Origin: Methanolinea sp.
Lineage (GTDB): Archaea; Halobacteriota; Methanomicrobia; Methanomicrobiales; Methanospirillaceae
Reading direction: 5' to 3'
DNA: 64,000 nt
Assembly (NCBI GenBank): GCA_030055515.1
Contig: JASFYI010000001.1
Span: 372,001-436,000, forward strand
A program made the translations under genes and the position numbers. The first letter of the stretch is position 1. Each line of letters opens with the position of its first letter. A model generated the notes under the pieces. That model searched no databases, was not told the DNA's origin, and saw only the letters and a program-made list of their open reading frames with translations. Shown piece after piece: positions 44,907 to 53,060 of this stretch.

Positions 44907-46105
44907 AGGATCACCTCGACGACCTCCCCCGACTCCAATCCCTCCCGCTCCGCGGGGATGCGCACGATGCCGTCCGACTCCGCGAGTGTATTCAGGAGAC
45001 CCGATTTTCCGAAAACGGGGTATGCCCTGCCCCCTTCGAGCCGGACCCTCACGTAGTCCTCGCGGCCCCGCGCGGAGGGGACGTGTTCCCCGAGGACTGC
45101 CGTCGCGGTCCGTTCGATGCGGGCGGTCTCTCCCGCGAGCGCGCAGAGGAGCGGCCTTGCGACGCGGTCGAGCACGACGAGTGCCGATGCCGGGTGACCG
45201 GGGAGCCCCACGACGGGTTTCCCCCGGCACCTCCCGATGATCGTGGGTTTCCCCGGTGAGATCGCGATCCCGTGGACGAGAACCTCGCCCATTTCCCCGA
45301 TGAGGGCTGCGGTGTGGTCCCTCTCGTCCTTGCTGCTCCCGCCTGAGAGGATGACCGCGTCGTTCTCGCCGAGTGCCTTGTCAAGGGCGTACCGGAGTCT
45401 CTCCCTCTCATCCGGGACGATCCCGTACGTCCTCGCCGCGCACCCTGCCTGCGCGAGGTACGCGGCGATCATCGGCCCGTTGCTGTCCCTCACCCAGCCC
45501 GGCGCGGGAATTTCTCGGGCATCCACGAGCTCGTTCCCGGTGGATATCACCCCCACGCGCGGGACGCGGAAGACGGGGACCGAAGTGCAGCCCACGGCGG
45601 CGAGAACACCGCAGTCCGCCGGCCGGATCCTCCGTCCCGCCCGCAGTGCCGGTCTATCGCGGGAGAAATCCTCTCCCCTCCGCACGATGTTCTCCCCTCG
45701 CCCCACGGGTCTCTTCACGAGGACCTGGTCCCCGATGGCCTCGCAGTCCTCGACCATCACGACCGCGTCCGCGCCCGCCGGGATCGCTCCCCCCGTGGGA
45801 ACGTACGCGCACGTCCCCTCCCGCACGTGAATCCGGGGTTCTTCCCCCATCCTCACCGTCCCCACGAGTGCGAGGAGGGAGGGAACCGCGTCCCCCGCCC
45901 CGGCGGTATCAGAGGCGAGCACCGCGTACCCGTCCACGGTGGAGCGGTGAAACGCCGGGATATCCATGTCAGGGAAGACATCCCGCGCGAGCACCCTCCC
46001 GAGTGCCTCCCCTAGCGGGACCTCTTCGGGGGGAGGGGGGACCGCGATCCCGCGCGCGACGCGTACCGCCTCGGCGACGGGAACTGTCCGGAGAAAGAGG
46101 CTCAT
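44900..46105 (-). CDS. moeA: MoeA molybdopterin molybdenumtransferase
   Basis: A 401-residue protein. Features are DMDIPAFHRSTVDGYAV, GAIPAGADAVVMVED, VGVISTGNELV, ILSGGSSKDERDHT and VVGLPGHPASALVVL. It inserts molybdate or tungstate into adenylated molybdopterin. Methanogens commonly have two MoeA paralogs, possibly for Mo and W. The start overlaps the stop of a 59-residue gene (ATGA), and the stop overlaps the start of the second MoeA, so the three are one translational unit. Confidence 0.92.
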   Translation of the reverse strand: MSLFLRTVPVAEAVRVARGIAVPPPPEEVPLGEALGRVLARDVFPDMDIPAFHRSTVDGYAVLASDTAGAGDAVPSLLALVGTVRMGEEPRIHVREGTCAYVPTGGAIPAGADAVVMVEDCEAIGDQVLVKRPVGRGENIVRRGEDFSRDRPALRAGRRIRPADCGVLAAVGCTSVPVFRVPRVGVISTGNELVDAREIPAPGWVRDSNGPMIAAYLAQAGCAARTYGIVPDERERLRYALDKALGENDAVILSGGSSKDERDHTAALIGEMGEVLVHGIAISPGKPTIIGRCRGKPVVGLPGHPASALVVLDRVARPLLCALAGETARIERTATAVLGEHVPSARGREDYVRVRLEGGRAYPVFGKSGLLNTLAESDGIVRIPAEREGLESGEVVEVILW

Positions 46106-46281
46106 TTGAAGCAGCCGAGCTGGCAGGCACGGATCTTGATGCCGTGGGCGTTACAGTACTTCCCGATGTCCATCCTCGGGATCCCGTACTTCTCCGAGAG
46201 GGCGAATGCCTCGGGACACCTGATCTCCTTTCCAATCCCCTCTTTCTCGAATGCATCCCGAATCCTTTCTTCGTCCATCAT
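46102..46281 (-). CDS. Small Cys-containing conserved protein heading the moeA operon
   Basis: A 59-residue protein from ATG 46281. A helix-rich start (MMDEERIRDAFEKEGIGKEI) precedes CPEAFALSEKYGIPRMDIGK, then YCNAHGIKIRACQLGCFK. The pattern of helices looks like a small helix-turn-helix, and four Cys could bind metal. It overlaps moeA by four bases. A TATA element at 46303-46312 lies ~27 bases upstream, so the operon mRNA would be leaderless. It may be a regulator or metal-handling partner for molybdopterin enzymes (inference). Confidence 0.7.
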   Translation of the reverse strand: MMDEERIRDAFEKEGIGKEIRCPEAFALSEKYGIPRMDIGKYCNAHGIKIRACQLGCFK

Positions 46282-46302
46282 CCTGTACTTCGGGCGCGAA
46301 TG

Positions 46303-46312
46303 GTATAAAAAT
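46303..46312 (-). promoter_or_regulatory. TATA box of the moeA operon
   Basis: Read on the minus strand it is ATTTTTATACC-like. Its centre is ~27 bases before ATG 46281, which predicts a leaderless transcript. Confidence 0.5.
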
Positions 46313-46482
46313 GGTCGATGCCCCCCGCCGAGTACACTAAACCGCCCTGAACGCCGGTCCCACGCGTCAGGGGAAAAAGGGAGAGGTGCACGCGGGGAGG
46401 AGTTGCGGCGGCGTGCACCCGGGAAAAAAGCGACCGAGGGATGTCCCGTGCCCTCTCCCATGCCTCGCGCGTGCCCCACGCT

Positions 46483-47169
46483 TCAACCCTTCCCCCGTGC
46501 GGCGAGGAGGGCAGCCGCGGCAGACGAGAGGAGCACCGGCAGGACCGCGAGGGGAGACCTCGCCGGGGACGTTGGCGGCGCGGGCTCGAGGGTTGCCTGC
46601 AGGTCTATCGTCTCTCCCTTCGCGGGATACCGGTCGATCGTCCCGGTGAAGGGGAGGTACCCTTTCATAGTAACCGTGTACGTCCTGTACGGCGTCGCGG
46701 TGGTGTATACAGGCACGGTGAGGATACCGTTCGCGATGTACCCCACGTGGGTCCCGTCGAATGATACTGCCGCGCCGTCGACGTTGCAGTGGACCGTGAT
46801 CCACCCCATGTCCCCGCCCACGAGTGGCGGCCTCGTCTGCGGCGCGGGAACCAGCGTCACTTGGAGGTCGTACGTCTCGCCCTTCCCGGGGACACCGGGG
46901 ACAATCGCGGTGAAAGCCGTGTATCCCTCGGCCTGCACCGAGTACATCCTGGAGGGTGTACCGGCCGTGTGGACCGGAACCACGAGGACGCCGCCCCGTA
47001 TCTCGCCCTTATAGTCCCCGTCGAAGTAGACCTTCGCGCCGTCGACGTTGCAGTGGACGGCATACCATGCCTGTTCTTCCCCGGCAGGGGATTCCGCGCC
47101 TGCAAAGAACGGTGCGAGGGAGAGGCACGCGACGAAGAAGACCACGAAAACCCTGGCACTCGCGTTCAA
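46483..47169 (-). CDS. Secreted PEGA-repeat surface protein
   Basis: A 228-residue protein that must start at TTG 47169, since an in-frame stop lies just upstream. It has a signal peptide (VFVVFFVACLSLAPFFAGAES). Two PEGA domains follow: CNVDGAKVYFDGDYKGEIRG with YSVQAEGYTAFTA, and CNVDGAAVSFDGTHVGYIAN with YTVTMKGYLPFTG. The C-terminus has a hydrophobic anchor (LAVLPVLLSSAAAALLAA) and basic end. PEGA proteins are S-layer-associated surface proteins in methanogens. A CCATTAAAACG box lies ~35 bases upstream. Confidence 0.82.
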   Translation of the reverse strand: MNASARVFVVFFVACLSLAPFFAGAESPAGEEQAWYAVHCNVDGAKVYFDGDYKGEIRGGVLVVPVHTAGTPSRMYSVQAEGYTAFTAIVPGVPGKGETYDLQVTLVPAPQTRPPLVGGDMGWITVHCNVDGAAVSFDGTHVGYIANGILTVPVYTTATPYRTYTVTMKGYLPFTGTIDRYPAKGETIDLQATLEPAPPTSPARSPLAVLPVLLSSAAAALLAARGKG

Positions 47170-47503
47170 TCGCCATCACCACATGACCATCGCCTTTCCC
47201 CGTTTTAATGGATTCCCCCCGGGGAGCGGCATTCCCGGGCGAGGGCCCCCCTCCCCGCGCAGGGTCCGCACGGGGAGGAAGGCCCGCTGCTTCTCCCCAC
47301 ACGTCCTCCCGTCCACGACCCGGCCGGAACGCGAGGCACGGGGAAGCAGTGGGCGGTGCCGGAGTTTCCCCGCGGGATTCGCGCGCGTGGAGACCGGGGA
47401 CAGAAGGAGCAAAAATTGCAATCTTTTTTTGTATCGGGGCCCGATGCTGCGTCTGACGCCACCTTTACATCCCCGGGTGGACCATAGGTAATGCGGTGGC
47501 ATC
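47170..47503. other. Intergenic region without a recognisable gene
   Basis: The left end holds the promoter of the PEGA gene. The middle is G+C-rich with no conserved frame. A short palindrome GCAAAAATTGC is followed by AATC and seven T at 47424-47430, which looks like a weak terminator or an A+T promoter element for the plus-strand gene at 47504. No tRNA or other RNA fold is evident. Confidence 0.5.
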
Positions 47504-47911
47504 ATGGCACGCGGTGCGGGACCGACCCTCGTCAGGGCCGGCAAGGCCCGGCGATCGGGCAGGGGAATCGCCCTCGTCCTCGAGGCAGGCACTTTTTACG
47601 TGACAGAGGAAGAGCTCGCGCACCTCGCGTCGGGCGGGAACGCGGCGGTCGTCAACGGGCAGGGGGAGGGGGAAGGGTACGCGTGGCTCTCCCCGGTCCT
47701 CGCGGCAAGGAAACGCGAGCTCATGGTCCTCGTCGACGACAGGCTCTTCTGCATCGGGACGAGGCACGTGGCAGCCCTCCTGCAGAGGGAGAGGAATGCC
47801 GTCCCGGTCCGGGAATACAGGGGGAACGCGGGTGACGTGCATCCCCGCGGCGGGAATCGCACCGGAAAATCGTGCGTCTCGTGCCCGGTGCGAAGGGAAG
47901 CGCTGCCGTGA
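47504..47911 (+). CDS. Hypothetical protein, possibly Methanomicrobiales-specific
   Basis: A 135-residue soluble protein. The central part, GIALVLEAGTFYVTEEELAH, with later LMVLVDDRLFCIGTRHVAAL, suggests a small beta-rich domain. The C-terminus is Arg/Gly-rich with CVSCPV. I do not recognise the family. Codon use is like its neighbours. It is followed after 149 bases by a sensor kinase on the same strand. Confidence 0.55.
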   Translation: MARGAGPTLVRAGKARRSGRGIALVLEAGTFYVTEEELAHLASGGNAAVVNGQGEGEGYAWLSPVLAARKRELMVLVDDRLFCIGTRHVAALLQRERNAVPVREYRGNAGDVHPRGGNRTGKSCVSCPVRREALP

Positions 47912-48060
47912 AATGGCCTTCCCGCGGGACCCCTTTTTCACCCATTTTTGCGCCGGGGAGTTCCGCGGGGTGCAACCCTGCGCGGTGTTTCCACCCGGCG
48001 ATACGAATATGTGCGACACTACACCTCTATCTATCATGCCGAGGTGGGGAGTGGACCGCG

Positions 48061-49914
48061 ATGCGGGTATTGCTCGTCGACGATGATCCTTTGCTCCCGG
48101 ATCTCGTCCAGAGGTTCCTCGAGGACGAGGACGTGGAGGTCGAGGCCGCGGGGACGGGTTCCGAGGCGCTCGAGCGGCTCTCCCGTTCCCGGTTCGACGC
48201 GGTCGTGATAGATTACGAGCTGCCCGGCATGAGCGGGATCGACCTCCTCCAGATGATAAGGCGGCAGGGCGACGAGATCCCGGTTGTCATCTTCACGGGC
48301 AGGAGCAGGGAGGAAGTCGCGATAAAGGCCCTCAACTACGGTGCCGACTACTACCTCCAGAAGAAGGGGGACCCGAAGATCAACTTCCTCGAGCTCTTCT
48401 ACATGGTCCGCGAAGCCGCAAGGAGGCACGAGGCGAGGCTCGCCCTGCGGGAGAGCGAGCGGAGGTTCCGCGAGTCGCTCGAGAACGCCCACCTGATCGC
48501 TTTCCAGCTCGACGCGGACCAGAAGATCACCTTCTGCAACGATTACTTCCTCGGGGTCACAAAGTACGGCAGGGACGACCTCCTCGGAAGGCCTTTCCCA
48601 GAGGCGTGCGTTCCCCCGAGGGACAGGCCGAAAGTGTCCCAGCTCTTCCACGCAGCGCTGCGGGGCGATCCCGATACCACGTACTTCACGTGCAGCATCC
48701 TGACGGCGGAGGGGGAGGAGAGGCGGATCGCCCTGAATAACACGCCGCTCCGGGACACAAGCGGGAATCCCGTCGGGCTCTCGTGCCTGGGAGAGGACAT
48801 CACGGAGAGGGAGCGGATAGAGGAGGAGAAGGCCGAGTCGGAGGAGAGGCTGAAGGTTTTCTTCGAGTACGCCCCGTTCCCCTATTACATCATGGACCTC
48901 CGGGGGACTTTCCTCGACGGGAACCACGCGGCCGAGATCTTCGTCGGTTACCCTAGGAAGGAGCTCGCGGGGAAGAATTTCCTCGAGGCGGGCCTCCTCT
49001 GCCAGGAAGACATCCCGCGGGCGATCGCCCTCCTCGCGAAACACGTCAAGGGCGAGGCGACGGGCCCGGAGGAGTTCACGCTCGTGCGCAAGGACGGGAG
49101 CCTCGTCGTGGCCGAGGTGAGGAACCAGCCCGTGAAGGTGAAGGGGCAGACACTCGTCCTCGGATCTGCCCACGACGTGACGGGGAGGCACATCGCGGAA
49201 GAGTCGCTTCGCCGCGCGAACGCGAAGCTCACACTCCTCAACATCATCACGCGCCACGACATCCTCAACACCGTCACCGCGCTCCTCCTCTACATCGAGC
49301 TCCTCAAGGAGGGCGTGCTGGATGCATCCCAGAAGGAGACCCTCGCGAAGATCGAGATCCTCGCCCAGACCATCAAGCGGCAGGTGGAATTCACGAAGAT
49401 CTACCAGGACATCGGGGTGGGAAAGCCCCAGTGGCAGGCGATCGGACCGATCCTCGAGCGGGAGAAAAATGCGCTCTCGGGCTCGGGTGTCGCCGTCTCC
49501 ATCGATACGGGGAACATCGAGGTCTACGCCGACCCCCTCCTCGAGCACGTGATCCACAACCTCTTTGACAATTCACTCAGGCACGGCGGCGGCGTCACGT
49601 CGATATGGATCTCTGCCCTCCAGGACGACGCGGGACTGAAGATCGTGTACGAGGACAACGGGCAGGGCATCCCCCCCCGCGAGAAGGAAGACATTTTCCG
49701 GAGGGGTTACGGGAAGAACACCGGCTACGGCCTCTTCCTCGCGCGGGAGATCCTCGAGAGCACAGGACTTTCCATCAAGGAGACGGGGATCTTCGGGAAA
49801 GGGGCACGCTTCGAGATAAGGGTACCCGATGGGCACTTCCGCATCTCTGGCACGGGCGCGGAAACCGGTGCCGCGGACGTCCCCGGAGAGGAACGGGGGC
49901 AGAAGGCGGGATAG
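48061..49914 (+). CDS. Receiver-PAS-PAS-histidine kinase signalling protein
   Basis: A 617-residue soluble protein from ATG 48061. Residues 1-120 are a response-regulator receiver (LLVDDDPLLP, phospho-Asp in VVIDYELPGMSG, VIFTGRSREEV). Two PAS domains follow at ~140-250 (FQLDADQKITFCNDYFLG) and ~265-385 (YYIMDLRGTFLDGNHAAEIF). The kinase has the H box RHDILNTVTALLLYIELL, N box IHNLFDNSLRHGGG and G boxes DNGQGIPP and GYGLFLAREIL. With no membrane helix it should sense internal signals. It converges with a receiver-PAS protein, its likely partner. Confidence 0.9.
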   Translation: MRVLLVDDDPLLPDLVQRFLEDEDVEVEAAGTGSEALERLSRSRFDAVVIDYELPGMSGIDLLQMIRRQGDEIPVVIFTGRSREEVAIKALNYGADYYLQKKGDPKINFLELFYMVREAARRHEARLALRESERRFRESLENAHLIAFQLDADQKITFCNDYFLGVTKYGRDDLLGRPFPEACVPPRDRPKVSQLFHAALRGDPDTTYFTCSILTAEGEERRIALNNTPLRDTSGNPVGLSCLGEDITERERIEEEKAESEERLKVFFEYAPFPYYIMDLRGTFLDGNHAAEIFVGYPRKELAGKNFLEAGLLCQEDIPRAIALLAKHVKGEATGPEEFTLVRKDGSLVVAEVRNQPVKVKGQTLVLGSAHDVTGRHIAEESLRRANAKLTLLNIITRHDILNTVTALLLYIELLKEGVLDASQKETLAKIEILAQTIKRQVEFTKIYQDIGVGKPQWQAIGPILEREKNALSGSGVAVSIDTGNIEVYADPLLEHVIHNLFDNSLRHGGGVTSIWISALQDDAGLKIVYEDNGQGIPPREKEDIFRRGYGKNTGYGLFLAREILESTGLSIKETGIFGKGARFEIRVPDGHFRISGTGAETGAADVPGEERGQKAG

Positions 49915-49931
49915 GGAGAGGGTTGGTTTCC

Positions 49932-50690
49932 CTAGCGGAAGTCGAGGTCGAGGATGTAGCCCTCGATGAAGTACCCATCGGGACGGAGCGTGGGGAACCC
50001 CCTCTCCATGACCCGCCTCTCTTCCGCCGGCCTGCGCTGCAGGACGTACCTGACCTCGTATTCCTTTGCCTTCCGGAATGCCTCTGACCGTGCGTGTCTG
50101 ACCTTCTCCCTGTCTTCCGGGTGGACCCACCCGAGGATGTCGTGCTTCTGGACCTTTCCACGGCAGAGGGATGCGGGCAGGAACGTCGAGGCGGCATCCC
50201 CCGCGAGAACGGAGGCTTCTGCATCCCCTTCCTTCTGCCAGAACAGCGCGCAGGGGAGCTTCTCCAGGAGGATGTGCAGGTACCGGCAGCGTTCCTTCTC
50301 CTCGCGGTCCTCCGACCTCGCGGAGATCAGGTTCCTGACCTTCTTCACGACGTCCGCGACCTGTCCGCGGACATCCGGGCTCTTCTCGAGGTAGAGGTCG
50401 GCGCCGAAGTTGAGGGCATCGATCACGACATCCTCGCGCCCCTTGCCCGTGAATATGATGAAGGGGGTATCGTCGCCGAGGGCCTTGACGCGCTTCATGA
50501 ACTCGATGCCGTTCATGCCCGGCATCGCGTAGTCGGAGATGATCGCGTCGAACTTCTGGTTTTTCAGGATCTCGAGGGCCTCGTCCCCCGACGTCGCGGT
50601 GGTGACACGTATTCCACGTCCCTTCTCGAGGAACATCTTCGTGACCTCGAGAAATTGCACCTCGTCGTCCACGAGAAGAATGGAGATCAT
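49932..50690 (-). CDS. Response regulator with C-terminal PAS-like domain
   Basis: A 252-residue protein from ATG 50690, behind an AGGGGTGA ribosome site. The receiver (LLVDDEVQFLEVTKMF, phospho-Asp in IISDYAMPGMNG, FIIFTGKGREDVVIDALN) closely resembles the receiver of the neighbouring kinase. A short helix leads to a PAS-like domain with WVHPEDREKVRHARSEAF. No DNA-binding output domain is present, as is common in methanogens. It converges with the kinase gene 17 bases away. Confidence 0.85.
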   Translation of the reverse strand: MISILLVDDEVQFLEVTKMFLEKGRGIRVTTATSGDEALEILKNQKFDAIISDYAMPGMNGIEFMKRVKALGDDTPFIIFTGKGREDVVIDALNFGADLYLEKSPDVRGQVADVVKKVRNLISARSEDREEKERCRYLHILLEKLPCALFWQKEGDAEASVLAGDAASTFLPASLCRGKVQKHDILGWVHPEDREKVRHARSEAFRKAKEYEVRYVLQRRPAEERRVMERGFPTLRPDGYFIEGYILDLDFR

Positions 50691-50812
50691 CGTCACCCCT
50701 TGGAGTACAGCCACTCGCTGCAAGGAGGAAAGTGGACGGTACACTTATTTAAATGAGACGGATCCCGCGGGAACGGCACGGGAAGTGACCTGCGGGGGAA
50801 ACCTGCAGGAGA

Positions 50813-50822
50813 AGTATATATG
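50813..50822 (+). promoter_or_regulatory. TATA box for the membrane protein gene at 50850
   Basis: AGTATATATG is centred ~33 bases before ATG 50850 and would start transcription about seven bases before the start codon. Confidence 0.5.
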
Positions 50823-50849
50823 GGAGTCCCACGTACATCTTGCCATCTG

Positions 50850-51545
50850 ATGGTTCCCGTGCCGGTCATCGAGGTCGAGGAGGGCGAGTTCCGTCTCCAC
50901 GCCTTCCTCAGGGCATACTGGTACCTCTTCGTCTTCGTCTCGCTCTTCTCGGCACTCACCGTGTTCCTCGCGATATCTTACTCCATCAGCACGGAGATCC
51001 CGGTCACGTTCTCGTACGCCGGGGCGCTCTTCGACCTGCGGGTAGTCAGCATGGGTGCATCCCTCCTCATCACGTACCTGGGAGCACTCGCAGTCCTCTG
51101 GACGGCATTCGAGAAACCCGCGGGACGCCCGATATTCTATTACTTCATCGGGATCGAGGCATTCAAGAGGCTCCTCCTCGTGGTCCCCCTCGTGACGCTC
51201 CTTGTCGCGCTCACGATATGGATATGCAATTTCTACAGGGGCATCCTCACGTACATGTTCTCGATCATCGGATTTTGTGCCGGGCTCGTCGCGTTCTCGA
51301 CGGTACTCGTCCTCATCAGCAGGACAGCGCGCGTGAAGAACATCATTCTCGCGACGACGGGCTACGCGCTCGCCGTCTTTTTCGCCTCGCTCGCGATCCT
51401 CCTCCTCGTCGACATCGGCAAACTCCCGGATTTTCTCGGCCCGGTCATCCTCTTCATCCTCGCGATGGGGATCGCGTCCGTGTTCTTCATCGTCGCGACA
51501 CTCATCTTCGAGATCCTCATCCCTTCGCTTAGAGGCGGCAAGTAA
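50850..51545 (+). CDS. Multi-pass membrane protein of unknown function
   Basis: A 231-residue protein from ATG 50850; an in-frame ATG at 50820 lies within the TATA region and is rejected. About six hydrophobic helices are visible (for example AYWYLFVFVSLFSALTVFLA and LLLVVPLVTLLVALTIWIC). No transporter or enzyme motif is recognised. The N-terminus is acidic and short. It is monocistronic by spacing. Confidence 0.6.
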   Translation: MVPVPVIEVEEGEFRLHAFLRAYWYLFVFVSLFSALTVFLAISYSISTEIPVTFSYAGALFDLRVVSMGASLLITYLGALAVLWTAFEKPAGRPIFYYFIGIEAFKRLLLVVPLVTLLVALTIWICNFYRGILTYMFSIIGFCAGLVAFSTVLVLISRTARVKNIILATTGYALAVFFASLAILLLVDIGKLPDFLGPVILFILAMGIASVFFIVATLIFEILIPSLRGGK

Positions 51546-51619
51546 ACCTTTTCCGGTACAATTTCCGGCAGTTTGAATACGTGTGTGCCCCGGGGGATCT
51601 CGGCGGGGGAAAAGAATTC

Positions 51620-52150
51620 ATGCGATCAGGTTCAAAAGGGGTGGATGGTGATTTTGCTGTGAAAACCCTCGCGCGACCCATCGTCCTGTCCGTCCTCGTG
51701 CTTGGAGCGCTCTGCGGGTGCGCGGAAGCGGGATGTTTCTACCTCGGTATTGCTGACAGCGGCAGGACCGTGCACGCTTTCCCCGGCGACAGCCTATTCC
51801 TGTCGCTTCCCGAGAACCCCTCGACGGGATACCGGTGGGACCTCGACGTCTCGGGAGTCGTCGAGCTCGTCAGGAGTTCGTACAGGCCACCGGACTCGCG
51901 CCTCCTCGGGGCACCGGGAACCCGCACGTGGCACTTCGTCGTGAAGAGGACGGGGGAGGGAGAGATCTCCGCGGTGTACCGCCGGCCGTGGGAGCCCGGG
52001 GAGATTGCGGGCAATTTCGTCCTCCATGTCATTGCGCGGTCTCCCGGCGTGTCCCCCGGGATAGTGCAGGACGAATCGTTCAGGAAGAAGTTCGAGGCCA
52101 TCACTGGGGGAATCTCGCTCTCCCACTTCGGGAAGGTGCGATACCCGTAG
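51620..52150 (+). CDS. Chagasin-like (I42) cysteine protease inhibitor, secreted
   Basis: A 176-residue protein from ATG 51620. After a signal peptide (PIVLSVLVLGALCGCAEAG, with a possible lipobox-like Cys) the inhibitor loops of the I42 family are visible: ENPSTGYRW, GTRTWHFVV and YRRPWEP. These correspond to NPTTGY, GxGG and RPW loops that block papain-like proteases. It is probably anchored or secreted outside the cell. Its target is unknown, since no C1 protease is in this window. Confidence 0.8.
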   Translation: MRSGSKGVDGDFAVKTLARPIVLSVLVLGALCGCAEAGCFYLGIADSGRTVHAFPGDSLFLSLPENPSTGYRWDLDVSGVVELVRSSYRPPDSRLLGAPGTRTWHFVVKRTGEGEISAVYRRPWEPGEIAGNFVLHVIARSPGVSPGIVQDESFRKKFEAITGGISLSHFGKVRYP

Positions 52151-52425
52151 GGAATGCGTCCACGGGCACCGCGTGATTCGCAACTGCACCGGAATCGCGC
52201 GTGCGCGGGAAGACGCGGGGGTTTCGAAAGCTTGGGCGGTACTCCACGGTCGCACCTGAAATGGGAACATTGACTCGTGCCGCAGGGACGGACGCGCCGC
52301 CTGCACCGGGGAGGATACCGGGAAAATAACCGGGACCGGGCTTACCGGCGCGTGCAGCACGGGCAGTCGTCCTGCGTCCCGAACACTCCACACCCCCGCG
52401 AGTCGCGTATTTTGGAAAGGGTTTT

Positions 52426-53019
52426 TTACCCGCCTGCCGCGGCAGGTTCCCGCACATCGGCGTGTCGCATGCGCATCGTGGCCCTCGCGGCGAGACGTGC
52501 CACTCTCACAGGCTCTGGGAGTCGCCCGTCGAGGGTGAAGTCCCTGCAGAGCCTCGTCGCGTCGGGGAGATCGAGGCCGAAAGGCCGGAGGTGCACCACG
52601 TGGCCCGAGGGGAGCGTGACGGGGCACGGCCTCCCGAGTGCATCGTAGGCGGAGAGGCGCGCGGTGTCCCCGGGGAAGAGGGCTTCGATCTTGTCGCGTA
52701 TCCCCTCGGAGTGCCGGTAGGTGACGACGACGACGGGGAGCCCGGTCACCCTGTGCACCTCCGCGGGGTCAATGATATTGTACCACGCGATGATGCAGCC
52801 GCCGAGGAAGATGCAGTTGATGTCGCGCCTCCCGAGTGCACGGTATATCCTCATGACGCCCTCCGTCGCATCCATCCCCCCCACGGTTATCCCCGCGAAC
52901 GCGACACCGTCGACCCTCAGGTCCTTCCTCATCACGATGCCGCAAAGGACGGAAGTGGTGCGGGACGAGAAGCTCTCCGCGATGCCGAGGACCCGCAGCC
53001 CCTTCTTCGCGACGTGCAT
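52426..53019 (-). CDS. DUF99 / UPF0215 family protein (endonuclease dU-like)
   Basis: A 197-residue protein. The family pattern is RVLGIAESF, VLCGIVMRKDLRVDGVAFAG, IFLGGCIIAWYNIIDPAEVH and VVVVTYRHSEGI. DUF99 proteins are archaeal, and one Pyrococcus member has been described as an endonuclease acting at deoxyuridine. The start is only 41 bases from the divergent glycosyltransferase start. Its biochemical role here is inferred from the family alone. Confidence 0.8.
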   Translation of the reverse strand: MHVAKKGLRVLGIAESFSSRTTSVLCGIVMRKDLRVDGVAFAGITVGGMDATEGVMRIYRALGRRDINCIFLGGCIIAWYNIIDPAEVHRVTGLPVVVVTYRHSEGIRDKIEALFPGDTARLSAYDALGRPCPVTLPSGHVVHLRPFGLDLPDATRLCRDFTLDGRLPEPVRVARLAARATMRMRHADVREPAAAGG

Positions 53020-53060
53020 GCAAGTCCTTATGAACGGTGATGGAAAAAAGTATTACCCGG

